DNA from: Solitalea lacus
GTDB taxonomy: Bacteria > Bacteroidota > Bacteroidia > Sphingobacteriales > Sphingobacteriaceae
NCBI RefSeq assembly: GCF_022014595.1
Contig: NZ_CP091740.1
Location: 1,472,200-1,536,199, forward strand
DNA length: 64,000 nt
Reading direction: 5' to 3'
Shown here: one piece after another, positions 38,774-46,612 of the stretch
How the letters are laid out: the number at the start of each line of letters is the position of its first letter
Position numbering within the stretch: the first letter of the stretch is position 1
Notes under the pieces: model-generated
What the model was told of the DNA's origin: nothing
Databases searched by the model: none
The model's input: the letters and a program-made list of their open reading frames with translations, nothing else
Program-made: the position numbers and the translations under genes

Positions 38774-39427
38774 TTAAACTTTTGATGACACCATATCATA
38801 CTTGCGATACATTAATGCACCGTAAATAATATGCATTACTCCAAATCCAAGGCACCAAAGCCAAAAACCGTATCCAACAACAAAAAGGTTTATCAGACCC
38901 AAGGCTACTTCAATTAAACCTAAATAGCGAATATCTCCAATGGTGTATTTACTTGCATTGATTAGTGCTAACCCGTAAAAAATAAGCATGCTTGGTGCTA
39001 TCAACTTATAATTTCCATCGAGTAAAAGAGCAAAGGCAAATACACCACCTGTGGCCAACGGTATAGCGAGGTTAGCTAATAATCGCTGAGAGGATTTGTC
39101 CCAAAGTAGCTGGTTAGATTTTTTTGCTTTTTGTTTTGATAATAATAAAGCTGTAAGAATTGAAAAGATTAGAACTAAAGCAGCATCAAGCAAACAAAAT
39201 AACAACAGTTTGTCTTGCCATGAAAAATCAGGTGAGTATTGATTAATAGGTGTATGATTAGTGTTAAAGTGAGCATTAGCCCAAAAAGCTGCTGCTGCTC
39301 CAATTAATGCATATATGCCAGCAAAAATACCTGAAAGACCACTTAGCGAAATGAATTTTGAAGATTTCTCCATTAAGCTTCGGATCTCAGTCAGCGATTC
39401 GAGATGCTTGTTGATATTTGTGTCCAT
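38774..39427 (-). CDS. Integral membrane protein of unknown function
   Basis: 217 residues with six or so hydrophobic helices, including FISLSGLSGIFAGIYALIGA, LLFCLLDAALVLIFSILTAL, LANLAIPLATGGVFAFALLL and LGLINLFVVGYGFWLWCLGF. The first residues are charged and soluble (LESLTEIRSLMEKSSK). The family is not named to my knowledge. As the first gene of the operon with the winged-helix regulator and creD, it may sense or respond to an envelope signal (inference). Confidence 0.82.
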   Translation of the reverse strand: MDTNINKHLESLTEIRSLMEKSSKFISLSGLSGIFAGIYALIGAAAAFWANAHFNTNHTPINQYSPDFSWQDKLLLFCLLDAALVLIFSILTALLLSKQKAKKSNQLLWDKSSQRLLANLAIPLATGGVFAFALLLDGNYKLIAPSMLIFYGLALINASKYTIGDIRYLGLIEVALGLINLFVVGYGFWLWCLGFGVMHIIYGALMYRKYDMVSSKV

Positions 39428-39613
39428 TTAAAAAGAACTTTGTAATGCAAAGTTAAAAATGGAATTGAAAAAAACAAATAACAAGTGTAATTTGAATTCA
39501 TAAGGTAATACAAAATTGCAGTTGATAATTGGGTCCTGTTGATTAAACCTGTTGAACATCAATTGAATAGTGCTTTTTTGCGTTTGTTGTTTTACTGATT
39601 GCCTTGAGTTTCC

Positions 39614-39621
39614 TATTTTTG
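39614..39621 (+). promoter_or_regulatory. Candidate -7 box before the pRiA4b ORF-3-like gene
   Basis: TATTTTTG fits TAnnTTTG and ends 16 bases before the start codon at 39638. A TTG at 39587-39589 is 24 bases upstream, slightly beyond the usual spacer. Confidence 0.35.
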
Positions 39622-39637
39622 TCAAAAAATAACCCCA

Positions 39638-40303
39638 ATGGCTATTTATCGGTTCAGAGTTGCTTTTGAAGATTACGACGCGGTTAGAGAAATCGACATT
39701 AAATCGAATCAGACTTTCGAAGATTTTCACCATGCCATTCATAAGGCAATAAATTATGATCCTCAGCATCCATCATCATTCTATGTAAGTAATGATCAAT
39801 GGATAAAAGGAGAGGAGTTGGCTTATTTACCCAATGAACGTAAAGTATCTCAGGGTGTTAAGCTAATGAAGGATTTTAAATTGAGTAAGTTTATTGATGA
39901 TCCTCATCAGAAATTCTACTATATATCAAATTTTGATCGTCCATTTGACTTTCACATTGAGCTTGTAAAGATCTTTTTAGAGCCTGAAGACGGTGTGGAG
40001 TATCCAGTTTGTGTGAAATCATCGGGTGATTCTCCAAAACAGTTTCGAGTTTCGGCTGCTGCTGCTGCTGCAACCAATAAAGATCCGCTTGAATCCTTAG
40101 AGGATGAATTTGATATTGAAGAACCTGAGGAACTCGACGAATTTGGTATTGATGTAGAAGATTTCTCTTCATCAAATACAAAATCTGAAGGTGAAGAAGA
40201 TGAAGAACATAGTGAGTCGGAAGAGGGTGAAGAAGACGATGAGTTCGGCGAACTTGGCTATGGAAGTGGCTCTGATGACTACGATAATCGTGATGATTAC
40301 TAG
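39638..40303 (+). CDS. Plasmid pRiA4b ORF-3-like protein with an acidic tail
   Basis: 221 residues. The N-terminal 150 residues follow the pRiA4b ORF-3 pattern: IYRFRVAFEDYDAVREIDIK, TFEDFHHAIHKAINYD, FYVSNDQWIKGEE and KFYYISNFDRPFDFHIELVK. After a short alanine run the last 70 residues are almost wholly Glu, Asp, Ser and Gly. Function of the family is unknown; it is often linked to mobile or regulatory contexts. An imperfect inverted repeat that could end its transcript follows at 40310-40344. Confidence 0.8.
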   Translation: MAIYRFRVAFEDYDAVREIDIKSNQTFEDFHHAIHKAINYDPQHPSSFYVSNDQWIKGEELAYLPNERKVSQGVKLMKDFKLSKFIDDPHQKFYYISNFDRPFDFHIELVKIFLEPEDGVEYPVCVKSSGDSPKQFRVSAAAAAATNKDPLESLEDEFDIEEPEELDEFGIDVEDFSSSNTKSEGEEDEEHSESEEGEEDDEFGELGYGSGSDDYDNRDDY

Positions 40304-40309
40304 ATAAAA

Positions 40310-40344
40310 TAAGTCCATGGTCCATGGACTATGGACCATAGACT
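40310..40344 (+). terminator. Imperfect inverted repeat before miaA, possible terminator
   Basis: AAGTCCATGGTCCAT (40310-40324) faces ATGGACCATAGACTT (40330-40344) with one mismatch. AT-rich sequence follows. It overlaps the first in-frame ATG of miaA, so it argues for a downstream miaA start. Confidence 0.5.
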
Positions 40345-40352
40345 TATTTATA

Positions 40353-41270
40353 TTGAAAGTGTTGACCCCCCCCAAAATATTAATCGTTATTGTTGGCCCA
40401 ACTGCAGTTGGCAAAACCCGTTTAGCCATCGAGCTGGCCAAACATTATGGTACCGAGGTGCTTTCAGCTGATTCCCGTCAGTTTTTTAAAGAAATAAGCA
40501 TAGGTACAGCCAAACCTGATGGAGCAGAATTAGCCGAAGTCAAACATTATTTTATTAACTCCCATTCAATTTTTGATGAAATAAATGCCGGTCGGTTTGA
40601 AGCAGAAGCACTGGAACTGTTGGAAGAGTTATTTCAACAACATGATAAATTGATAATGGTTGGCGGTTCAGGTCTCTATATTAATGCGCTGGTGGAAGGT
40701 TTGGATGAGTTACCTCTTGCCAATGAAGAATTACGCAGAAGTATTGTAGAACGATACGAATCAGAGGGGATTATTTACCTGCAAACAGAAGTAGAACGTT
40801 TAGATCCTGTGTATTTTGGACAGGTAGACCAAAACAATCCGCAGCGATTGATGCGTGCGTTAGAAGTGTGCCTGATGACTGGTTTGCCATTCTCATCGTT
40901 TAGGAAAAAAGAAGGGAAGCAACGTCCGTTTGAGGTAATAAAAATAGGGCTGAATTTGCCTCGTGAAGAACTCTATCAACGAATTAATCATCGTGTGGAT
41001 TTAATGATTACTAACGGATTAGTTGAAGAGGCTCGTGAAATGCATGAACATAAGGACATTTACGCACTACAAACAGTTGGTTATACCGAATTGTTCGATT
41101 ATTTTGAAGGTAAACATTCATTAGATAGAGCCATTGAATTAATAAAACAAAATACCCGTAGATTTGCCAAACGTCAGATTACCTGGTTTAATAGGGATAA
41201 AAATACCTATTGGTTCAAACCTGATGAGGTAGATAAGATAGTGAAGGTGGTTAATTCGGTTACAAGTTAA
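40353..41270 (+). CDS. miaA: tRNA dimethylallyltransferase
   Basis: 305 residues if started at the TTG at 40353; an ATG at 40317 is also in frame but lies inside a hairpin. MiaA prenylates A37 of tRNAs that read UNN codons. The P-loop IVGPTAVGKTRLAIELAKHY, the Asp-containing LSADSRQFFKEISIGTAKP, and GGSGLYINALVEGLDELP and RRFAKRQITWFNRDKNTYWF are characteristic. A run of eight Cs (in codons for Thr-Pro-Pro) lies just before the P-loop and all candidate starts lie before it. The stop TAA ends exactly where the repeated 155-bp segment begins. Confidence 0.94.
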   Translation: MKVLTPPKILIVIVGPTAVGKTRLAIELAKHYGTEVLSADSRQFFKEISIGTAKPDGAELAEVKHYFINSHSIFDEINAGRFEAEALELLEELFQQHDKLIMVGGSGLYINALVEGLDELPLANEELRRSIVERYESEGIIYLQTEVERLDPVYFGQVDQNNPQRLMRALEVCLMTGLPFSSFRKKEGKQRPFEVIKIGLNLPREELYQRINHRVDLMITNGLVEEAREMHEHKDIYALQTVGYTELFDYFEGKHSLDRAIELIKQNTRRFAKRQITWFNRDKNTYWFKPDEVDKIVKVVNSVTS

Positions 41271-41425
41271 AGCCCCATAAACTACTTTTGAATATACGAA
41301 TAGTGGATTTCTTCCAATTCATCTGTCCTATAGGTAGGAAAACTAGATTCATTGTATCGATAATTCAATTTTGTAATCCATTGTTGTTTAGTTCCCTTAT
41401 CATCCTGCTGCTCTACTACATTATT
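41271..41425. repeat. 155-bp direct repeat, left copy (target-site duplication of the IS)
   Basis: This segment is identical, base for base in my comparison, to 43031-43185. The two copies flank the insertion sequence exactly. It contains the duplicated 3' end of the lipoprotein gene at 43042-43764 (minus strand). Before insertion there would have been one copy directly after miaA. Confidence 0.92.
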
Positions 41426-43030
41426 CCTGACTTGTCCTCCCTTGTCGCACTAAAACTAATTCACTTTTGAATATCAGTATTTTACAGTTTTGAAAACCGT
41501 AATTTGTCGCACTAAGCTTAAATTATGCTACGAATTCGAACTGTTACGACTGCCTCAGGAGCAAAGGCTGTTCAGGTAATTTATTATTATAAGCGAAAAA
41601 GGGTAGTCTACAAGCATATCGGTTCAGGAAGGTCAGAGGCGGAAGTCGAATCTCTTATGTTGGTCGCGCAGGATTTCATCGACAATTACACACCGAGCTT
41701 GCCGTTCAAGGAGGAAACAAAGTTTGACAATTTGATTTTCCTGGACAGAGCGCAGTTTTTAGGTGTACATTATACCTTTTTATATGAAGTACTTTCGAAA
41801 GTCGTCAACAAGGTCGGTCTATCCTATATCAAGAAACCACTATTGTTGGATCTTGTCATTATGCGGATCTTAGAGCCTGCTTCAAAATTGCGATCTATAG
41901 AGCTGATGGATACCTATTTTGGCATTCGTCATCGAAGGCAGAGCTTTTATAAGTCAGCCAGGGATTGGCTGGAGCTGAAGCAGGATGTCGAACAGATCGT
42001 TGTTGCCTTCGCAAAGAGCAGCTACGCGTTCAATTTCGAGCTGTTGTTCTATGATGTAACCACCTTGTATTTCGAGACTTTTGAGGAAGACGAGCTCAGG
42101 GAGAATGGCTTCTCTAAAGACAATAAATCACAACAACCCCAGATATTGGTTGCTTTGATGGTGACCAAAGAAGGCTTCCCTGTATCCTATGAGGTGTTCT
42201 CCGGCAGCACATTTGAGGGGCACACGATCCTTCCCGTCGTACAGAAGTTCATCCGCAAGCATGGCGTTGCCAATTTTACCATCGTCGCAGATGCGGCCAT
42301 GATAAGTTCGGTCAATGTCCAGGCATTGGTCGAAAGTAATATCAATTATATCGTAGGTGCAAGACTGGGGAATCTTTCGAGTCCCTTGATCGAACAAATC
42401 GATCGCTCTCTCAAGAGAGAAGACGGCCATAGCATCAGGATAAAAACCGATAATGGATATCTGATATGCAGTTATTCGGCAGTACGATACAAAAAAGATA
42501 AGTACGAAATGGAAAAGCAGATACAGAAAGCAGAAACGATTATCCAGACTCCCTCAAAGGGTAAGAAGACAAAGTTTACCAAATCGAGAGGCGAAGTATT
42601 AGAACTCAACCGTACGCTGATCCAAAAAACGAAAAAATTGTTGGGAATAAAAGGGTATTACACTAATCTGGAAGAAAGTGTTGCTGACAACAATACGATA
42701 ATAGGGCATTATCACGAACTGTACAGGATTGAACAGGCTTTTAGGATATCTAAAAGCGATCTTCAGACCAGACCAATTTTCCATTACAAAGAAGAGCCTA
42801 TAAACCTTCACTTATTGGTCTGCTTCATGTCGCTAGTAGTATCCAAACATATTGAATTGTCAACCGAAGTATCTATAAAAAAGTTCGTAACCGAATTGAA
42901 AAAGATCACGGACGCCAGGATGGTGAATGGAATTACAGGGAAGGAAATACGCATTAGGGCCAAAATAACGCCGTTAATCGAAAAATTGGTGCAAAATCTA
43001 AAACTGCCGCACTAAAAGGGACAAGTCAGG
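41426..43030. mobile_element. IS1634-family insertion sequence, complete
   Basis: 1605 bases. The ends begin CCTGACTTGTCC at 41426 and finish GGACAAGTCAGG at 43030, a perfect 12-bp terminal inverted repeat with a partly matching extension. Near the left end TTGTCGCACTAA occurs twice (41442-41453 and 41504-41515), and a related GCCGCACTAA sits just inside the right end. One transposase gene fills the element. It is flanked by a perfect 155-bp direct repeat, consistent with the long variable target duplications known for IS1634. No internal damage is visible, so the element appears recent and potentially active. Confidence 0.93.
41525..43015 (+). CDS. IS1634-family transposase
   Basis: 496 residues. 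It starts MLRIRTVTTASGAKAVQVIY, with the typical first domain YYKRKRVVYKHIGSGRSEAE, and has DDE-type elements: FYDVTTLYFETF (first Asp), FTIVADAAMISSVNVQALVE (second Asp) and a Y-2-R-3-E-6-like YHELYRIEQAFRISKSDLQT near the end, with Glu in RIEQAF. This organisation is the IS4-group DDE transposase found in IS1634. The base composition looks higher in GC than neighbouring genes, in line with recent arrival. It should cut and reinsert the element through its terminal repeats. Confidence 0.93.
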   Translation: MLRIRTVTTASGAKAVQVIYYYKRKRVVYKHIGSGRSEAEVESLMLVAQDFIDNYTPSLPFKEETKFDNLIFLDRAQFLGVHYTFLYEVLSKVVNKVGLSYIKKPLLLDLVIMRILEPASKLRSIELMDTYFGIRHRRQSFYKSARDWLELKQDVEQIVVAFAKSSYAFNFELLFYDVTTLYFETFEEDELRENGFSKDNKSQQPQILVALMVTKEGFPVSYEVFSGSTFEGHTILPVVQKFIRKHGVANFTIVADAAMISSVNVQALVESNINYIVGARLGNLSSPLIEQIDRSLKREDGHSIRIKTDNGYLICSYSAVRYKKDKYEMEKQIQKAETIIQTPSKGKKTKFTKSRGEVLELNRTLIQKTKKLLGIKGYYTNLEESVADNNTIIGHYHELYRIEQAFRISKSDLQTRPIFHYKEEPINLHLLVCFMSLVVSKHIELSTEVSIKKFVTELKKITDARMVNGITGKEIRIRAKITPLIEKLVQNLKLPH

Positions 43031-43185
43031 AGCCCCATAAACTACTTTTGAATATACGAATAGTGGATTTCTTCCAATTCATCTGTCCTATAGGTAGGAA
43101 AACTAGATTCATTGTATCGATAATTCAATTTTGTAATCCATTGTTGTTTAGTTCCCTTATCATCCTGCTGCTCTACTACATTATT
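43031..43185. repeat. 155-bp direct repeat, right copy
   Basis: Identical to 41271-41425. It includes the last part of the lipoprotein gene (to 43042) and its downstream sequence, so the gene stays intact despite the insertion. The perfect identity indicates a recent event. Confidence 0.92.
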
Positions 43186-43764
43186 TACTAATGTATTACA
43201 ATCCAATATGTATCCAAGATTATAGCCGCTATCCTCCATCACAAAGAATAAATATTCCCTGCCTAAAACATTTAGCATTGGATGGTTTTTGTTATCGTAT
43301 GAGTAATCTGTAGAACTCTTTAATTTACCTAAATAATACTCACGATATGAAACAATGTTTCCATTTGATTCAAAAGCAATTTTACTTAAATAAGTATTAT
43401 TTGCGGACTTAATATCGATAACTTGTTTTTTATCGTTTAGGAAATAAATTCTATCTCTTGTTTGAATGGTATTTCCTATATATGTACGTGTAAATTCTTT
43501 CAGACCACTTTTATTGTAAAAAACATCTCTTATCAATCTATCCTGATCATCGTAGTACAGTTCTATTCGAGAATCCTTACCCTTAATCATGGTAAGTCTA
43601 CGTTTATTATCATAGGAAAAATTATACGTATAAAGATTACTATCTGATATTACTGTGACTTTTTCCAATAAGTATTCAGGTGTAGAGTCAAGTTCTTTAT
43701 TACAGCTCAGTGAAATTATTGTAAGTAATGCAATAGAGTGCATAAAAATTAGATTCTTCTTCAT
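43042..43764 (-). CDS. Lipoprotein with RHS/DUF4595-like repeats
   Basis: 240 residues. A lipoprotein signal ends in ISLSCNKEL. The body is beta-rich with repeated Y-D/N-x-x-x-R-L pieces (YNFSYDNKRRLTMIKGK, LYYDDQDRLIRDVFY, YSYDNKNHPML), as seen in RHS-like or DUF4595 proteins. No catalytic residues are evident. Its last 144 bases belong to the duplicated segment, and an orphan second copy of that end lies at 41271-41425. It probably acts on the cell surface or in the periplasm; role unknown. Confidence 0.82.
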   Translation of the reverse strand: MKKNLIFMHSIALLTIISLSCNKELDSTPEYLLEKVTVISDSNLYTYNFSYDNKRRLTMIKGKDSRIELYYDDQDRLIRDVFYNKSGLKEFTRTYIGNTIQTRDRIYFLNDKKQVIDIKSANNTYLSKIAFESNGNIVSYREYYLGKLKSSTDYSYDNKNHPMLNVLGREYLFFVMEDSGYNLGYILDCNTLVNNVVEQQDDKGTKQQWITKLNYRYNESSFPTYRTDELEEIHYSYIQK

Positions 43765-43960
43765 AACAGATGTTGAAAGGTTAGTGGAAGTTCAATTTCA
43801 AAAATTGAACCACTTCAAAACCTTAAACAAATGTTAAGTATTTGGCACCCAGATATGTTGTGATTTTAGTCATAGGTGTATACTTGGTGATGCAATACAC
43901 TTTGTATACAGTTGATAAAAGAATGAAAAGAAACAATTGTAAGAACTTTAAAGAAACAAT

Positions 43961-44608
43961 TTAATTATTCATCATTTCCCTTAATATCCATTTAAATTCA
44001 TTGAGCATCATTGCCGTTGCTCCCCATATAACTTTGTTTTCAAGGAAAAAGCAAGGGGCATCAAATTGTAATCCTTGTGAATTGGTTACAGCAATAGAAG
44101 TAACATTTGTTTCCTTTAACAGATCATCAATACTCACCTGAATGATCTCATCTACTTCTTTTTCGTCTCTTTTTAATTGAGGAGCTTGAAGTTGATAGCC
44201 TATCATCACGTTTACTAGAAACTTACTAGGAGGTATATAAACCTGACTCAGTTTGCCAATGAGTTTAACATCAGCAGGATAAATCCCAATTTCTTCATTG
44301 GCTTCCCTTAATGCGGTTTCTTCTGGTGAACGGTCTTCGGGTTCCATCTTACCGCCGGGTAAACTTATTTGCCCACTATGAGTTCCATCGTAAACGGGGC
44401 GTTGTATAAATGGAATAAGGACTGAAGCAGCCGATGGATAAAGTAAGAGTAAAACGCTGCTGTGCCGTGCCTCCTCCAAATTATACCCCCTCTCATAAGT
44501 CGCCAAGCGGGCAGGGGCAATCATTGGCAAATGGGCTTCTTTGCCCGGCAGTGGTTGCTTAAGTTGTTCGGTTAATTGCGATATAAATGAGTCGAAAGGA
44601 ACATTCAT
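43961..44608 (-). CDS. Nudix hydrolase, CoA pyrophosphatase-like
   Basis: 215 residues from the ATG at 44608; upstream frame sequence crosses a terminator. The Nudix box GGKMEPEDRSPEETALREAN and EEIG fits GX5EX7REUXEEXGU. The preceding LLLYPSAASVLIPFIQRPVY, DGTHSGQISLPGGKME matches the NudL/CoA-diphosphatase group (with the SxQxSxPGG pattern). It would hydrolyse CoA or related nucleotide pyrophosphates. It lies after the terminator of the DUF6600 gene and appears to have its own promoter. Confidence 0.92.
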   Translation of the reverse strand: MNVPFDSFISQLTEQLKQPLPGKEAHLPMIAPARLATYERGYNLEEARHSSVLLLLYPSAASVLIPFIQRPVYDGTHSGQISLPGGKMEPEDRSPEETALREANEEIGIYPADVKLIGKLSQVYIPPSKFLVNVMIGYQLQAPQLKRDEKEVDEIIQVSIDDLLKETNVTSIAVTNSQGLQFDAPCFFLENKVIWGATAMMLNEFKWILREMMNN

Positions 44609-44659
44609 GACTAAATGCTTAAAGATAGAATATTGTTTAATCCATAGCGTGTTTTTTAA

Positions 44660-44694
44660 GAAAAAAAGCCCGAGGACACACGCCCCCGGGCCAT
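44660..44694 (-). terminator. GC-rich terminator after the DUF6600 gene
   Basis: On the minus strand GCCCGGGGGCG and CCTCGGGC pair, followed by a T-run of seven. It sits 30-65 bases beyond the stop of the repeat-rich lipoprotein gene. Confidence 0.82.
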
Positions 44695-44723
44695 TACAAA
44701 CTAAACCAGATATTGTTTGAACG

Positions 44724-46277
44724 CTAATCTCTTGAGCTTCTCGGTCTTCCCCCTTCACCTCTCCCTTCACTACCTCCTGCACGTTCGTTACGTGAGTGAG
44801 ACACCTGTGCATCATTTCTTTCACGTCTTTCCGGCTGACGTTGTTCTGCCACCTGACGATATTGAGGCTGTTGTTTTTCAGGACGACTTACTTGCTGTTG
44901 ATTTCGTTCCTGTTGCTCTTGCCTTACTATGTTATAATCTCTTTGTGGGCGTTGACGTTCTTGATTCGAGTTGTTGTCAGGCCTTCTGTTGTCATTATTT
45001 TGATTAGGATTGGATGGACGGTTTCGCCCGTTGTTCCAGCCTTCACTTGGACCTCGGTTATCAGAGTTTTGATTAGGATTGGATGGACGGTTACGATCAT
45101 TGCTCCAACCATCATTCGGCCTTCTGTTATCATTGTCCTGATTAGGATTTGAAGGACGGTTACGGCCATTGTTCCAACCATCATTCGGCCTTCTGTTATC
45201 ATTGTCCTGATTAGGATTTGAAGGGCGGTTACGGTCATTGTTCCAACCATCATTCGGCCTTCTGTTATCATTGTCCTGATTAGGATTTGAAGGACGGTTA
45301 CGGTCATTGTTCCAACCTTCGTTGGGTCTTCTATTATCATTACCAGGATAGGAATTATGCGGACGCTGACGATTATCATCATCGCCGTGATTGCGATTAT
45401 CTCTGTCACGTTCCCAACGGTTATCATCGTGACGATTCCATTGACGATTGTCTCCTCTGTCGGTATAATATTCCCTGCTTCTGATCACCTGCGGACGAGA
45501 GCTTACTCTTTCGGTTACACGTGGGCGGTAAACATACACAGAATGATTATCATATCTTCCTAAACGAGGCGTATTACACTCTCTGATAGGAACCGGTCGA
45601 GTATTACAGCCTGGATGACGGTTGTAATCATAAACACGCGGGCCGTATACGTAACGCGTACGATTGTAATAGTTGTAATTATCAATTACAGTTACATTTC
45701 GTACAATGGTTACATTATGATAAGCCGGAACACAATAATCATACATTCGGACATTGGTTAGGTAGCGAGGGGGAGCAAATACCCAATAATTGCTTGGAAT
45801 ATTGCCAATATTTATAGAAACGTTAACATTCCATCCAGGAGCCATTGGGGCCCAACCGTAATAATCATTATTTGAACTCCAAACAACCCAAGCCGGAGCC
45901 CACTCATAACCAGGCACCCAATACCATCCTAAATACGAATCGAACTGCCAGCGTCCGTAATGGAATGGAGCCCATCCCCAACGATAGTCTGATGCCCAGG
46001 TCCAGCCTAATTCAGTTGTAATCCATCTTCCGTTGGAACGGTAGGGCATAAAATCAGGGCCGAGGTTAGGACGCCAAACATAACCATATTGATTATCGTA
46101 AATCCAATCGCCGTAAGGACTGAGTTCATCGTAAAAAGTTTGGTAGCTGACATCTCGATCATCATCATAATACTGCTGCTTTTCGAAACCATTTACTGAC
46201 GCATTATTTGTGCTTGCGCACGCAGTAAACCCCATCATCACTAACGCAGCTACCAGTGTACATTTTATCGTTTGCAT
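44724..46277 (-). CDS. DUF6600-type lipoprotein with a Asn/Arg/Pro-rich repeat tail
   Basis: 517 residues. The signal has lipobox GFTACAST. Residues 40-200 have the DUF6600 pattern of repeated Trp/Tyr blocks (ELSPYGDWIYDNQYGYVW, WGWAPFHYGRWQFDS, GWYWVPGYEWAPAWV, NDYYGWAPMAPGW). The rest is low-complexity, rich in Arg, Asn, Asp and Pro, with five copies of a 23-residue repeat (NDNRRPNDGWNNDRNRPSN and variants). It is probably a surface or periplasmic structural protein; the basic tail may bind polyanions. Function unknown. A terminator lies after it. Confidence 0.85.
   Translation of the reverse strand: MQTIKCTLVAALVMMGFTACASTNNASVNGFEKQQYYDDDRDVSYQTFYDELSPYGDWIYDNQYGYVWRPNLGPDFMPYRSNGRWITTELGWTWASDYRWGWAPFHYGRWQFDSYLGWYWVPGYEWAPAWVVWSSNNDYYGWAPMAPGWNVNVSINIGNIPSNYWVFAPPRYLTNVRMYDYCVPAYHNVTIVRNVTVIDNYNYYNRTRYVYGPRVYDYNRHPGCNTRPVPIRECNTPRLGRYDNHSVYVYRPRVTERVSSRPQVIRSREYYTDRGDNRQWNRHDDNRWERDRDNRNHGDDDNRQRPHNSYPGNDNRRPNEGWNNDRNRPSNPNQDNDNRRPNDGWNNDRNRPSNPNQDNDNRRPNDGWNNGRNRPSNPNQDNDNRRPNDGWSNDRNRPSNPNQNSDNRGPSEGWNNGRNRPSNPNQNNDNRRPDNNSNQERQRPQRDYNIVRQEQQERNQQQVSRPEKQQPQYRQVAEQRQPERRERNDAQVSHSRNERAGGSEGRGEGGRPRSSRD
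44982..45326. repeat. 69-bp tandem repeat, five copies
   Basis: Five units of 69 bases (starts at 44982, 45051, 45120, 45189, 45258) plus partial flanks, coding for 23-residue repeats in the DUF6600 lipoprotein. The three middle copies are almost identical at DNA level while the outer ones have drifted, which suggests recent expansion or contraction. Confidence 0.9.
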
Positions 46278-46612
46278 AATCTTTCCTTTCTTTATTTAAG
46301 CCCGAGGGCAGTGTCTTTAATACTATGACGATATAAAGGAATGATAGTTGTCTGAAAAGAAGATGAAAAATTAAAGAATTTTTAAAAGATAAATTACTTA
46401 TTATGTAACGTGTTTTATTTCAGTGTTTTGTGAGGTTGTGTTAGTGTTTAGGTAGTGAAAACGTTACATATCATAGGGTTAAGAGCAGCAAGAGTATTCT
46501 TAATTGATTCCTCCTTTAAATTTAGACCTTCAATCTTGAGTTAGTTTAAAATAATAAGCACTTACAGAGCCATAACAATCTGTAAGTGCTTAAATAATGT
46601 AAATTATTGACT
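46278..46612. other. 335-base intergenic region with a terminator, otherwise empty
   Basis: Between two minus-strand genes. It holds a hairpin at 46556-46591 and the promoter region of the DUF6600 gene. No ORF or RNA gene seen. Confidence 0.5.
46556..46591 (-). terminator. Terminator hairpin after prc
   Basis: AAGCACTTACAGA (46556-46568) and TCTGTAAGTGCTT (46579-46591) form a perfect 13-bp stem with a 10-base loop, followed on the minus strand by a T-rich stretch. It lies 22 bases beyond the prc stop. Confidence 0.75.

Noticed and set aside
39428..39769. Minus-strand ORF of 113 codons overlapping the pRiA4b ORF-3-like gene
   Set aside because: It overlaps the start of a well-supported gene on the opposite strand and has a low-complexity, unstructured translation.
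40317..40352. ATG at 40317 as the miaA start
   Set aside because: It lies within an inverted repeat and adds 12 residues without family likeness; a downstream TTG or GTG is preferred, though not proven.
44927..45427. Minus-strand ORF of 166 codons in a second frame of the repeat array
   Set aside because: It arises from the 69-bp periodicity in an alternative frame and has a repetitive Thr/Met/Val translation with no signal or start context.
44796..45563. Several plus-strand ORFs opposite the DUF6600 gene
   Set aside because: They are mirror images of the repeat-rich coding sequence; repeats keep all frames open.
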